NCBI RefSeq assembly: GCF_008831285.2
Contig: NC_045141.1
Coordinates: 26,835,315 to 26,899,314, forward strand
Source of the DNA: Nymphaea colorata
Lineage: Eukaryota; Streptophyta; Magnoliopsida; Nymphaeales; Nymphaeaceae
Direction: 5' to 3'
DNA: 64,000 nt
Positions within the stretch are counted from its first letter, which is position 1, and each line of letters begins with the position of its first letter. This document shows positions 40,172 through 51,600 of the stretch, piece by piece. The notes below the pieces were generated by a model. That model saw nothing but the letters and a program-made list of their open reading frames with translations, had not been told where the DNA came from and did not search any database. Position numbers and translations under genes: made by a program.

Positions 40172-40321
40172 GAGGAAGGATTGGAGAGAGCAAAAAAGAC
40201 TAAAGAGAAAAGCTGCCCGTGAAGCATGGCAGGGCAGGCATCAGAGACCAAGTCAATGACAGCATCTTCAGGCAACGAAAATCGCACAAGTCCATCTTCG
40301 GATGCTAAAAAGCCTATATGA
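40172..40321 (+). pseudogene. Orphan last exon of the plastid-protein gene (broken)
   Basis: This is a copy of the exon at 33167-33316, preceded by the same CATGCAG acceptor. It begins EEGLERAKKTKEK, then has one extra A in a GAGAAAAGC run and, about 20 nt later, one C missing in GAAGCATGG. The first indel shifts the frame into a stop; the second would restore the frame through to the final KPI and TGA. Exons 1 and 2 and the promoter are absent because the duplication started inside intron 2. It is a non-functional by-product of the duplication. Confidence 0.88.
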
Positions 40322-41259
40322 AAAGTTGCAAGTATCTTCCCATCTACCATTTTGTTTTCCTGCTTCGTACCCTTCATGTTCTGTGTGTCTCTAAACAGAA
40401 AGAAAGGGGAAAAAGAAAGAAAAGTGTTTCTAGGAACGGGTACGTACAGTTGACTCCAGATTGTCACACCAACAATGAAAGATGCCTTTTGCTCAGGAGA
40501 TTTATTGTGCGTTACTGTTCAGCATGCACCTCCAATGAAAGGCATCTGCATGGGAGGAGCTCTCCTAATTATTTCATACGAGATATGTGTCCAAGGTGGG
40601 AAAAAAAAAATTAAACGCATCTATCCCTGAAAATACACCAGCAACTAAACCCAGAAGCTCATGAACATGGGTCCCCATTAGCCAAAGAAGAAAAACAAAA
40701 CTATTAACAGACCATCCCAATTCATATACATCATCTACACTCCCATGGTTCAAAATCATTTATCCAATTGACCTACGGACCTCCTCCTTCAGTACTGTGA
40801 ACAAGTTTGCCTTGTTTTCTTATGTGATTCCACCTGATAGGCCCCGTATGCAACTCACAGCCATAAAGAGATGCAAGATTTGACCGCAGAAGATCGCTGT
40901 TATGCATCAAGGATTGTAGCTTGTTCAATTAGTTAGGTCCGCTTATGTGCCGATTAGGAAGTAGGAAGCCATCTGGCTATGGCGTCCTATTTCAAAAAAC
41001 ACAGGCGATTCTCGGGCACTGGTATCCCACCCTTTTTTACTTCATTGGAAGTCGACGGACTCCATGAGCGAACAAATCTTTATTTAGTTTAATTCATTAT
41101 AAGAATCAAAGCCTATATGGAACTTGTACCAATTCACATTTCAAAACGTCTCACGGCCAGCGTATTCCACAAGCTTGTAAAATAAATGCCAAAACAACCA
41201 GAGCCTCTGTAAACGTGCAGATGGGCATGAAGACGGAGGGTGGTGGTGAACATGCTTCC

Positions 41260-43589
41260 CTAGTATTTGGGCCTTATTTCAAGTCCCTCGAGTAGCATCC
41301 CGCTTTTCCATTGCCCAGCAGTCTGCATCAAACTGAAATCCGCTTCCCCACCCTCATCATCAGTGAAGAACTCCCCAACCTCAACCTCCATCCACTCACC
41401 GTAACCCTTCCTTGGGCAGAGAGCACTCCGCGGCGGGGACTCGGTGGCTCGCCATCGGAACCCAGCGGCTCCTCGCCGGGACCTGCGGCTCCTGGCAACG
41501 GCATTCTCTGGGTGGATGAACGCCTCATGCTCGGAGAGTACCTGAGGGCTGTCATTCACTCTAATGGAAAGCTTGGCGGGAGACAAATCCAAACCATATG
41601 AACTGTTCGTGTGTTTGAACACGAAATATGCTGCATACCGTGTGGACGGCGAAAGGTCGGCGACTGAGATTTTGCCACTGATGTCCAACCAGCAGACGTT
41701 CAAGAGCTCAGCTACCTCGGGGAACCTGCAGACGTTACACAGGGTGCCTAATGAGAACAAATTCCTAAGAACTGTTGTCATTCTCAATTAGAACAGGGTT
41801 TACGCTGACAAGAAGATAGACCCATTTCTCTCCGGCTGTGGGACTCTAATTTAAGTTTCTTGATCTATTCTAACCATTTAGATGCATCTGGTGTTCCATT
41901 TTTCTTCTATTTTGCTACGCTAAGAAAACATGAAGTTGGCCAAACATTATATTTTTCTAATTCTGTTGTAAGTCATTAATAAGTAAAGAAAAATTTCTAA
42001 AGCATCTAACAACTTATTAACGAAAAAAGAAACCAGTAGCGCGTATAGTTGTTGATGAAAATGGCATGAAGCGGTGAGTGCCATAAAGCAGAATGTCCCT
42101 CCAGTCCATACCATTTTGTAATGCGAAAAATTAAATGAAAAAAGAAATCCGAAAATTTCTGAGTGATGCATACCTCGATTCAGGCAGGTTAATCCACCTC
42201 CAGTATTGTTCGTGATCGCTCCAAATGATAGTCAATTCTCTCGCAGATAGCATGAAGCATTTCTTGCCGCTTGATCTGTCCAGTGAGAAACTCTGTATTT
42301 ACAGGATAAAAAGGGTCTTGTGGCATCAATTTCCTAATATAGCTCCTAGTGGGAAATGAAAATGGAACTTCAAAATATACCACTCTTACTACTTGGAAGA
42401 AAAGAAGTGTATATGATTATTACTTTCTTAGAGATATTCCAAAAAACAGCCAAAAGCCGGATTCAATCACATCGAATGTGCGAGGATCTCGCTAAGCGGT
42501 AGGAGACCCATCGCCCGAGTGAGACCTGAATCCCCTTAGCCTCTGTTTTTCAACAATTTTGTTTGTGCTGACAAATTATGTTAAACATTTTTCTTTCATT
42601 TATATAGTTGAATCTCGAAAACTGGAAGTTGTGTATATATATATATATTACATGTGTAAAAAATTGATGACAAAAGTGTATCAGTTTTGCGAAATAAAAA
42701 AAAAATCTTGTGAAAAAACAGAAACAGATATATTTTGTCAAATGAAAGGTCCTGTGCACTAATTGGGTCAAAACAACATAAGTAATAAAATGTTAACCAG
42801 ATTCTTTGCAGTTTACATAAATTCTAAGTGTCTAGACCTTAAAATCTACATATGATTATCGGTTCGCCCGCCACAATTGGGACCGTGTGCTTAAACCGCT
42901 TAGCCATCGCCTATTCGTGGAGGGCGAGGCTGGTGGACTCTATCCCTGAGCTTTCTGGCATTTGCATTCACACAGAAGGCCTCAACAGTCTACCATAAAT
43001 TTGACGGCTAGGTACAGCGGCTTCCGCCCGTTGATTCATCCCCAGTCGGCAGCTTCTTCTTCGTTAGCAAGTCAGAAGACCTACCAGTTACCAGCAGTTA
43101 AATGGAAGAAGCATGACAGAAAAAATGCTACCAAGTTCATCTCTTTCATTTAACTGCTTATATTATGCGATTAGCACAGACGAGTAAATAAAAGACGTCC
43201 AAATTTAAGCTTATGCCACCAGAATTTGGGCTAAAATTTCAGATAACAATAAACGATTTAAAAGTATTAGCGAAAATTTAAAGTAGTATCTAAAGAGAGC
43301 ACAAACACACCTTTCGATCGAAGTCTATGATTAGAGGGGAGGAGCAGAGGCCGAAGAAGAGCTCTTTCTTGGAGGAGAAAGGGATGGGACGACTGACCCG
43401 GGAGAGCAGTTGATGGATGTCCGGCGGCAACATCCTCTCCCAGACGTAGTCGGAGGAAGCAGCCGAGAGGAAGCTCGATGAGACAGCCGACGACCGGCAG
43501 ACGTCCCTTGGCGTCGTCAGGGAGAGGATGTGGGTGATGCAGTTCTCCGGCAGGTCGGGGAGCGACGTCGATGACGCATATCTCTCCAT
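41260..43589 (-). CDS. F-box protein PP2-B-like, copy B
   Basis: Tandem paralogue of the gene at 34868-37704, with the same predicted role as an SCF adaptor with a PP2 lectin-like domain. Exons 43589-43311, 42292-42174 and 41725-41260 join in phase to 287 aa. Exon 1 and exon 2 have exactly the same lengths as in copy A (279 and 119 nt). The F-box reads LPENCITHILSLTTPRDVCR. The PP2 part has SGKKCFMLSARELTIIWSDH, YWRWINLPESR, YAAYFVFKHTN and GYGEWMEVEVGEFFTDD, ending GMLLEGLEIRP. The insert between HPENAV and GYGEW differs from copy A in length and sequence (RGAAGFRWRATESPP). I chose the ATG at 43589; an in-frame ATG at 43649 lies upstream of the probable TATA box and adds a non-family extension. 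No disabling change was seen. Confidence 0.92.
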
Positions 43590-43619
43590 CTTCTTTCCGT
43601 CCAATTTTCCAACCGCCAC

Positions 43620-43627
43620 TTTATATA
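43620..43627 (-). promoter_or_regulatory. TATA box of F-box copy B
   Basis: The minus strand reads CTATATAAAGTGG just upstream of the chosen start codon, at the position equivalent to the TATA box of copy A. It supports the ATG at 43589 over the one at 43649. Confidence 0.5.
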
Positions 43628-43649
43628 GAAGCTCCGCACTCAGCAGCAC

Positions 43650-45539
43650 AATGTTGTCCGCTTAACTTTGAAATAGCGGTTTGGCATTTTAATTAAAATA
43701 CCAGTAGTCTCCCAAAGTCATCCTTGCCTCGTGATTTTTTTACTCTGAAGTAATTGATTCTCTTATTAATGCAAGAAAACCCGGAACAACTTACTCCTCC
43801 ATTAAAAGGTTGACCGAAGCATTAGTTTTATAATTAAAAAAGTAATTCTTAACAATTTTTTACGTGTTATCTACTGAAAATTTTGAACAGTAAATATTTG
43901 ACAAGATCAATCATTCAATACCCGGCCATGGTGGATCGCGTACCTAGTTGATGGTCCAATATACTTGACAAAATATGTTATGCACAAAATATAATCTAAT
44001 TGAGTTTGAGGCTCATTAGATAAAAGTAAATGTAAAATAATGTTGCGTATCTAACAAAAACTTAGAATAAATTGGAGATGTTGCATATCTAACAGAAACT
44101 ACAATAAACTGTCTCCTCGGTGCTAATAACAGCAAACCCATTAAGTCGAAATTTTCACAACCTCGTTACCATAAAACTCCACACTAGTATTTCTACTTTC
44201 TTCTAAGCTAAGCAAACATAAAGAAACGTGTTCTCTGCTCACTAGAGTCGTCAATCGGACAAACTCTTGTTATTTAATGTTTGCTTCACCAATAAGAAGA
44301 ATGTGGGTCGAATTTTGGTTTATTTCTTTCGTACCCTTTTTTTTATTCAATATTTTTCTCTAACACGGCCCGTTGGTTATATAGAAAGGAAAACTGTCTG
44401 TATAAGCATATCTGCCAGTCACGATGTTAAAACTCACCAAACATTGTTATATTTGTCCACATGGGTGATGGCCACTTCATCTTTTGCAACATTCGATATT
44501 TGTCACAGTTCATTGTTAGGAATTCAAGTAAGCTAAAATTGACAAAGAGAGGGACGTTAACCAGAAATATCAAACATAAAATGCGACCAACGGCCCCTTC
44601 TTAAAAAGTCTCGTGACCGAAAATACTTGCCCTTGCCCTGCCCACCACTAATGTGAAGTTAGTTCTATGCACCACTTGCTGCACAAAGAAATAAAAAAAA
44701 GAACTTTTTTCCAGTAAGGATTAAAAAAAAAATACATATAAAAAAGGTAAAAGTTCAAAATAATTTTGTTTTTAAAAGAATCTCTAAAATGCCCAATTTT
44801 TTTTCTTTTTTTCTTTTTGGGGTGCATATGTGCACCGACTGATGCACACAACCCACTCTCCCACTAAAACCTCAAGCAGATGACTCTCAGTCTGCCCTTC
44901 TTTAGTATATTACCATGATGCCATTCCTGGACCCAAAACCAACCATCGTCTCCGAATCATATGGACTCTAGTAGAATCTGGATTTGGTTTGAAAATGGTG
45001 GGGTCACAATAATATTTGGAGTCATTCTTTTGTAGGATGTCAACAGTTAGTAACTTAACTCGAACCCGAATTCATATATAAAGTTGTATTCAAATTTCTA
45101 CATTTATAAAAAGTCCATGAAAATAAAAAAAAAGGTATTGCGTTCATATTAACTGGATGTAAACTTGCTTATTGGATCTAACTTCTGGAATTCAAATATG
45201 AATCCACTTGCTAGAACCATCACATAGCTAGGTATGCTCTAAGAGATCCTGCAAGTCCGATCTAACTTCTTGATTTCGAATATGAATCTGTCACTTTACA
45301 TAGTAAATGCTTGGATCTTGTTTCATTGTAACCCAAAATAGGACATTCACACTCTGTAGTTGGATCCAAGTCCGAACCGTCAAATTTCAAGGTAAAGGTG
45401 AAATATCTGGTTGTTGCTTAATCATGGTGTTTAAACAGTTAATTAGGTCATGAATATCCATGTTTTGTGAGGCCTGCTCCACTACGCTTAGCCGCCTTGG
45501 GCTATTAGGCGAATTGACACATAAATCTTTGCTTCTTCT
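43650..45539. other. Spacer upstream of F-box copy B
   Basis: AT-rich; up to about 45105 it is the counterpart of 37750-39036. It contains T-rich and A-rich runs (about 44690-44820) and no recognisable gene. From about 45105 the sequence is unique to the window and leads into the promoter of the gene at 45896. Confidence 0.5.
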
Positions 45540-45699
45540 CTGGACCGATAAATACGGGCCTTGCACGCAAAAATATTCCCTGAGATTAACGCGGTATTTT
45601 TTTAAAACGTCTCTCTTATCTAGACCGATAAATACAGGGCTAGCAGGCAGCAATATACTCTGACATTAACGCGCTATTTTTGAAAAAGTTGCCGATATT
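45540..45699. repeat. Two-copy 80-bp tandem repeat upstream of the gene at 45896
   Basis: Copies start at 45540 (CTGGACCGATAAATACGGG) and 45620 (CTAGACCGATAAATACAGGG). Both continue through a TGAGATTAACGCGGTATTTTT-type tail (second copy TGACATTAACGCGCTATTTTT). They end about 200 bp before the start codon at 45896, so they are probably in the promoter. Confidence 0.8.
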
Positions 45700-45895
45700 C
45701 ATCGTTGCAGCCCCACGGGCCCGCGCTAACATCCCCAAGCAAAAAATTCGAAAAAGAAGGAAAACGAAAATCCCCAAATCTGGCGGGAACTCAAATTTAC
45801 TGCACCAGAAAGAGCTAAAGCGGAACGGAACAGAACTTTTCCGTCTCTCTGCCGCCGACCTCACAGAATCTGCCGGTACTGAGAGCGATAGAGAG

Positions 45896-48170
45896 ATGAA
45901 GGCAAAGGAGGCGACGGGCCCAATCAGGCAGTTCGGACAACGCCCCCTTCAGCCGATCTTCCACCGTAGTTCCAGGTCCTGCAAATCCCCTGTCACTTCC
46001 TGTTTATTATTAGTGCAATTTTTTCCTCTCATCATTTTCTGATTGTGTTGGTGTGCCGCTTCCTATTTTTCTTCTGTGCCTTCTTCCCTCAAAGTTTCCT
46101 CATACTGCACGTAAAAAAGAGGAAAGAAAGAACGAAAACTATTTTTAAGCTGATATTTCTAGAGAAATGATCCTCTGAACAGTGAGTTTCCCGCTGTTTG
46201 GGAGGTCTCTTGTTTGATTGTTGGAAATATGCACCTGGAAGGAAGCGATCCCTTTGTAACTATTGCGTCTATACTTTTCTTTCAAGATGCGATTGCGGGT
46301 TCTGTCCTTCAAATATTGTTATCCATCGTTTGTTTCATAGTCAAATATCCAGTCGAGTGCTAAGCCGAAGGGTGTGGTCCTTTCCGTCAAGATAGATTTA
46401 TTTTCAATGATCTCGTTCTGGATTTCAGATGCAAAGAGGTCAATGAAAACCAGGGCACCAAGATATCCAAGCCCAGCATATCTCTGTCGGAATTTTTGGA
46501 TAGAAAAATAAGCAAAACGATGCCGCAGAAATCAATGCAGGTGCTTTTTATTTCCACTTGTCCGATTATCTACCGTAGTTGGTTATGTATCTGCAGCGAA
46601 CCTGAGAAGTAAAAAATCTCGATTAGGGCAAGGAGGCCGGTTTCCCTTCTCTAGGTGGGCGAGCGAAATCATTGACAGGAAAAACTGAGGTCGCAGGACA
46701 GAGTGTTCTTCTTGATGGTCGTGCTTTTAGATGCTCTGGAGTTGGCGGCAAGACCGCTGATGAAGATGAAGCAATACGTAGTTCAGACCTTGATCTCATT
46801 TGTGAACTTGCTGGGGCAGATGAGCAGGATCTGAGGAAAACAAAGAGACCAAGGACCGAAGGTATATTTTCTAGACCACTTTATTGAACTTTCTAGGAAC
46901 TTTTGAGCGTGAAAATGGGTAATTCGGAATAGGAAGTTAGAGTTGGTTGTCAGTAGGTAAACTTCAATTTCGAAGTTTCTCAGGCCAGTTTAGCATGTGA
47001 TGGATCGGTTTAGTGACATTTTTTCAAAAGTTCAGGACCTGCATTTTATGTGCAACTGGTCTGCAGAAGTCTGTTTGGACGTGCGTTTCCGACTTTGGAC
47101 GAAGGATGGTTCTGGCTCTCTTTGAGTTTAGCTGCTTCCGAGTTACATCTAGGGGGAGCTAGATCAATAGCCTTATAGACTCCGGATCGTTTTTCCTACT
47201 ATTAACATCTTCAAGACAGCCACGATGGAGAGATTTCGAGTCCTGGGCGTGTGTGGGTTAGTAGCTTTTGGAAGACAGTACTCCGAACTCTGAAATTTTA
47301 TCTTGTTTATAGTTTTTCAGCATGTTTATTTCAGGGTAGGAAATTCTTGTTGTCCTGGTCGGGCATAATTCGCCCCGTTTGCGGTTTGCTAGTTTCTGTT
47401 TTATTTTGTGCTTCCAATTGGTTGTAGGTGAAGGGAGGAAACTTCCAGCTGCTGGCTCCATTTTTGTGCTTGGCGATGATCCAAAGCCAAGGCAGAGAAG
47501 AATCTCAGAGTTCGTGAATAAGACAAGGGCGGGATCGCACTTCAACCATTGTAAGCATCAGTAGACTCGGAATTTTTTTTGGTCGTTACTTCAGACATTG
47601 ATCTCCGGATTCAGTCACCGTAGGACTAAGGGAACGAGATTTCGTCTCACGAAAATTCTATTCCCCTATTCCCGATTGGCAACTTGGTTGTAAATTGTGC
47701 AGCATGGTTGATCCTAATAGGCTGACTGGCTGAGGGAGCTGGGCCATCAGATGCGGGGTGTATTTACCCCCGATCTGAGGATTGTAGGATTTAAGATCCC
47801 CATCCGGAGGCCATCAAGCGCAAGGCTTGCGAGCTTTGAATTTTTCCTGAAGTTTAACCGATCCACACTACGACCATATGTTCCATTAGATCCATTAAAT
47901 CCAAACTGCTTTCCAGTCTAGGATCGAGAAAGCCTGGAGGCTGCAAAATTCTTAATAGGCGAAACGCTTTCATAATGAAACTATTCTCACATTTCATTCT
48001 CTTAGAGTTGTGTTTTTAAGATATATTCCATTTCAGATGCTAATGGCAACGGATGGTGGGAGTCCGGCATGGAGGGAGTGGACAATGAGGAAGTTGGTTT
48101 TAAGGAAACATGGGAAGGCATGGGCTCCACCTCTTTGGGAGGATTGCAGTGGCAAGACCTAGATTTGTGA
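45896..48170 (+). CDS. Uncharacterised plant protein with a GWW..GVDNEEVGF C-terminus
   Basis: Five exons (45896-45975, 46429-46540, 46627-46861, 47428-47550 and 48037-48170) join in phase to 227 aa. I chose the acceptor at 46626 over the stronger-looking one at 46654 because only the former keeps the frame open. I recognise conserved plant motifs but no named domain: QRPLQPIFHRSSRCKEVNEN near the N-terminus, then ISKPSISLSEFLDRK, a variable acidic middle, FVLGDDPKPRQRR, and a C-terminal NHYANGNGWWESGMEGVDN followed by EVGFKETWEGMGSTSLGG. There is no signal peptide or membrane helix. Basic KTKRPR and KPRQRR patches suggest a nuclear location. Function is unknown. It runs convergently toward the NHL gene and is preceded by an 80-bp tandem repeat. 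Confidence 0.8.
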
Positions 48171-48671
48171 TTGTACAGTTCCTTTTTTGAAACCAGAGCT
48201 TTGATCTTCAAACGATCAGGCACCTGCACGTCTCAGTTGCTAGATTCAGGTACAATATATCTCGTATAAGGTTGGACCTTGCTTTATGATTCCAGTAGGA
48301 CACAGCTGCCCTGTGAAATTCATTGCCTTTGTCTAATTTAGGTGCGAGCTTCCACATCATGCTCAAGGTTATCTTCAAACAAAACGCATGTATAATTAAT
48401 GGCAAATTCTCACCTCACGTCTGAACCCACCGAATTCATGGTTGTTGTCAAGTGTTATTCTGCTTTCTACTTTCCTGATAGCCATTTCATAACGATTGTT
48501 AAATCATCCTCGCCATAGGGGTGAAGATTACAAAATTTCCTTCTACTGTTGATATATCAACAGTTGATATGAAAGTACAAGCCTGACAGACTTGTCAACG
48601 CTCGGATGAAATAAAGAAAGATAAACACCAAAACTTGCATACATTATTTGTTAAATAATAGAACGATCACA
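48171..48671. other. Convergent 3' intergenic region
   Basis: 500 bp between the stop codons of the plus-strand gene ending at 48170 and the minus-strand gene ending at 48672. It should hold both 3' UTRs. I see a short TGATATATCAACAG / CTGTTGATATATCA-type dyad near 48549-48570 and no coding signal. Confidence 0.5.
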
Positions 48672-51600
48672 TTAATCTAATGATACATGAATCTTGATGG
48701 TAGAATCGGTACGAATGATCTCTGAGAGTTTATCAGTTGAGTCATCATGACAGTCTAGTCTTATTCTTAAATGCAAGGGTCTCACGAAAACCACATTGCT
48801 CAGGTCTTTACATGATGCTAAAAGCAAGGAGATAGGGGTCTCACCTTGTTCTGGGTTCCCCTCGTGGCTAGAAATACCCAGTATCTTCTCCGCCTTTCTA
48901 ACATCATCGATCAGACCATGCTCACATGCATTGTGGAGTTGTAGATAGAATGCTGCACATACAACAATCTGCATGCATATCGAAGAAAAAGTTCATTAAA
49001 CTCAAAAGAGCGAAAGATATTTCCAAACATGACCACGTGGACAGATGTTAATTCTTAAAGGAAGTTAAAATGCAATAATCGGTTTTAAAAATGTAGACAA
49101 GGTAATTCCAGCTTTGAATTAATGTCAATCAGAACAAATAAATTTCAGACAAAAAGGTTGACCCTCGTATAGATAGCTATGATATCGACAACTCAACAAA
49201 CCTGGCACTGATTTTTCTGCCTATTTTTTTTAAAAGAAAAGTGAAAAGGGATCCCGTCTAGTACCTCACTTGTTCCTGGACTTGTACTCACACAGCAATC
49301 AATATGTGCTGATGTGTCTCCTTGAGGATAGCCAAATTCTGCTTGCTCATCATTCAATTCAGATGCTGCATTGGTACTTGCAAACGCAAGATTATCTAAT
49401 TCATCATACCACTGTTGGGCAACACCAACCTGCAAGTGTCACTAAGATCGTATCAGAAACATGGGAAATAACAGAGACAAATCGAAACCATTGCAACTAC
49501 ATTTTGACCTTTGCAGTAGAATCTGCTTCTTTTCTCAAAACAGTAGCAGAACCTCTCGCTTGACACCAAAAGCAACCATCTTGTAGAGGAGATGCAAGTT
49601 TGGTTCCACCAGGAACATCGACATCGATTTTTATATTACACTTTCCTGTACAAAGGATAAAGAAAAACTTATAACTTCCATGTTTCTGAAAAATTAGCAA
49701 AATTTGCCAAAATTGAGTAGAAGTGCTGATTTCCTCTGAAGAAGGTAACGATAGGATTATACGATATTTTACATGTATGACTCCATTGTTGCTCAAGTCT
49801 AAACCAAGAAAAAATGCATGTTGCTGAGATGAATTCGACACAACAAATGAATATTATGATTTAAAATGTTTACAGAAATTATGAGCAAATTCATAAGCTG
49901 GAACAAGAACAAAGGGAATTGCAAACCAAAATAATATTTTAAAAAGAATTCTATGTCACCAAGACAGGATAGGAACGTCAAAACTAGAATACTAAAATGA
50001 CCTGAGTCATTTGAAAAATAAATCTTATTTCTGAAGACCTGGCATCAAACAAAAAGTGACTTCATGCATCACTAATTCTAGCAACCGACTGCTCAAAAAG
50101 GTTCCTTTTGGAAGTTAAACTAGGTAGTTAGGGTGGGAATCAAGATAAATATTCACATGAAAGGAACACCTCCGAGAGAATGCAAGGCTCCTGATTTTTC
50201 AAATCAACTAATAACAAGGAAATTTTTCCACAAAAATAATTTAACAGAAAGTAATATGTACGATATTCAAATGCATCATTTGTAGCGGTATATTCAGAAA
50301 AAATTATTACATGTTCAGATGCAATACTTACAGTTGACCATTTAAAAAACTCATAGGTGGAGTTCCTATCTTGAGGTGCAAAAATTTCACCAGTAAATGT
50401 TAATTTATTGGGTCACATAAGTCTTATGGGGAGTGGCACAAGTAGAACTTTCTTTGGCTGGTTGCCCTAGGGCTTAGAAAAGACTAACTTTGCTTCAGAA
50501 TAAAACAATTAGAATTAAGTGTATAAGCTCGGTCTGTTGTCAAGCTGCTCTTACAAAGTCAGCACAAAGTAAAAAAGAAAACAAAAAAAAACCTGCAATC
50601 GACATACCGGGATGCACATTAAAATGTTGAAGTAGACGGTTGGTTGCTGGCACGTACGCATCATAATCCCGTCTTCAAGAGCAAGGAGGAAACAAAAAAA
50701 CAGGAGCTGAAGTCAATCATAGTTTTAGAGAGGAAGCTTTCTCCAGCAGTGTTCAACTGAAATCTCAAGCATACAAATTCACAAAGATGATTGACAACAA
50801 AATCCAACATCAAGATAACAGTCAAACGGCAACTTTTCCCATACCCAGAAAAGACCTCCAAAGGACAATCCAGCCAATATGGCAATCCAAGGACTCCAAA
50901 ATTTGAAAATTGAAGAGAAGAAAATTTATCTGATCCATGGTGATATTTTATTATCTTCCCTCCATCTATGCTCCAAACATGCCAACAGATACGATACCAT
51001 CAGCCAAATAACTATTGCAGCATCGGAATTAATGTAGACACTAAGAAAGAACAGATGCAGAATCAAAAGATTAACCAACCAGGGTCACAGAGCAGTATAT
51101 TCCCCTCAATTTTTGCAACTGATGATATCATATGTGCATAAGACAACTCCTCTAAGGAGTTACAGTTGGTTTTACACTGCAACTGAAGTTTGTGGTATGC
51201 CTCTTTCGCCATAGCCAACCTGCTCTTGATAACTGGCTTGCAGAAGTCCATGACAGCTCCTTGTCCTTGCAAATGAATATAGAAAAGATAATTCAATGAC
51301 ACTTTTTATGAGGGGAGAAGCTGGAGATAACGACAAACTATACCTTTACATGAATTCTCAATCTTCCCCGTTGCTGTACACAAAATCCACAAACTGTCAA
51401 AACTGCAAAGATTATTAGAAAGTTAAAAACTATTAAACAATGGCCACGAATGAGCCATCAAGTTTGTGAAAAAAGATGTTTCACTGCACCAACAATAAAT
51501 AGCTAGTGTACCAAATGGTCCCTCGGGTCTTGGCAAGTGCCTGGGGTACCGACAGCAGGGTAACCAAAAAAAAATATATATATGCTAGTTTTGTAACCTA

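Larger units (their letters stand above)
39037..45105. repeat. Tandem segmental duplication, unit B
   Basis: Direct copy of 32033-39036, beginning TCAGATTGCCAAAG. It carries intron-2-derived sequence and the last exon of the plastid-protein gene (now orphaned), its 3' UTR, the second F-box gene, and upstream sequence that ends near a shared GTATTCAAATTT motif at about 45088. It has a private insert at about 40530-40850. Coding exons remain very similar while introns and spacers have diverged by many substitutions and indels, so the event is not very recent. Confidence 0.85.

Noticed and set aside
46655-46680. CTCTAG acceptor at 46654 for exon 3 of the gene at 45896
   Set aside because: Using it puts a stop codon in frame seven codons later. 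The acceptor at 46626 keeps the frame and yields a family-like GKEAGFPSLG segment.
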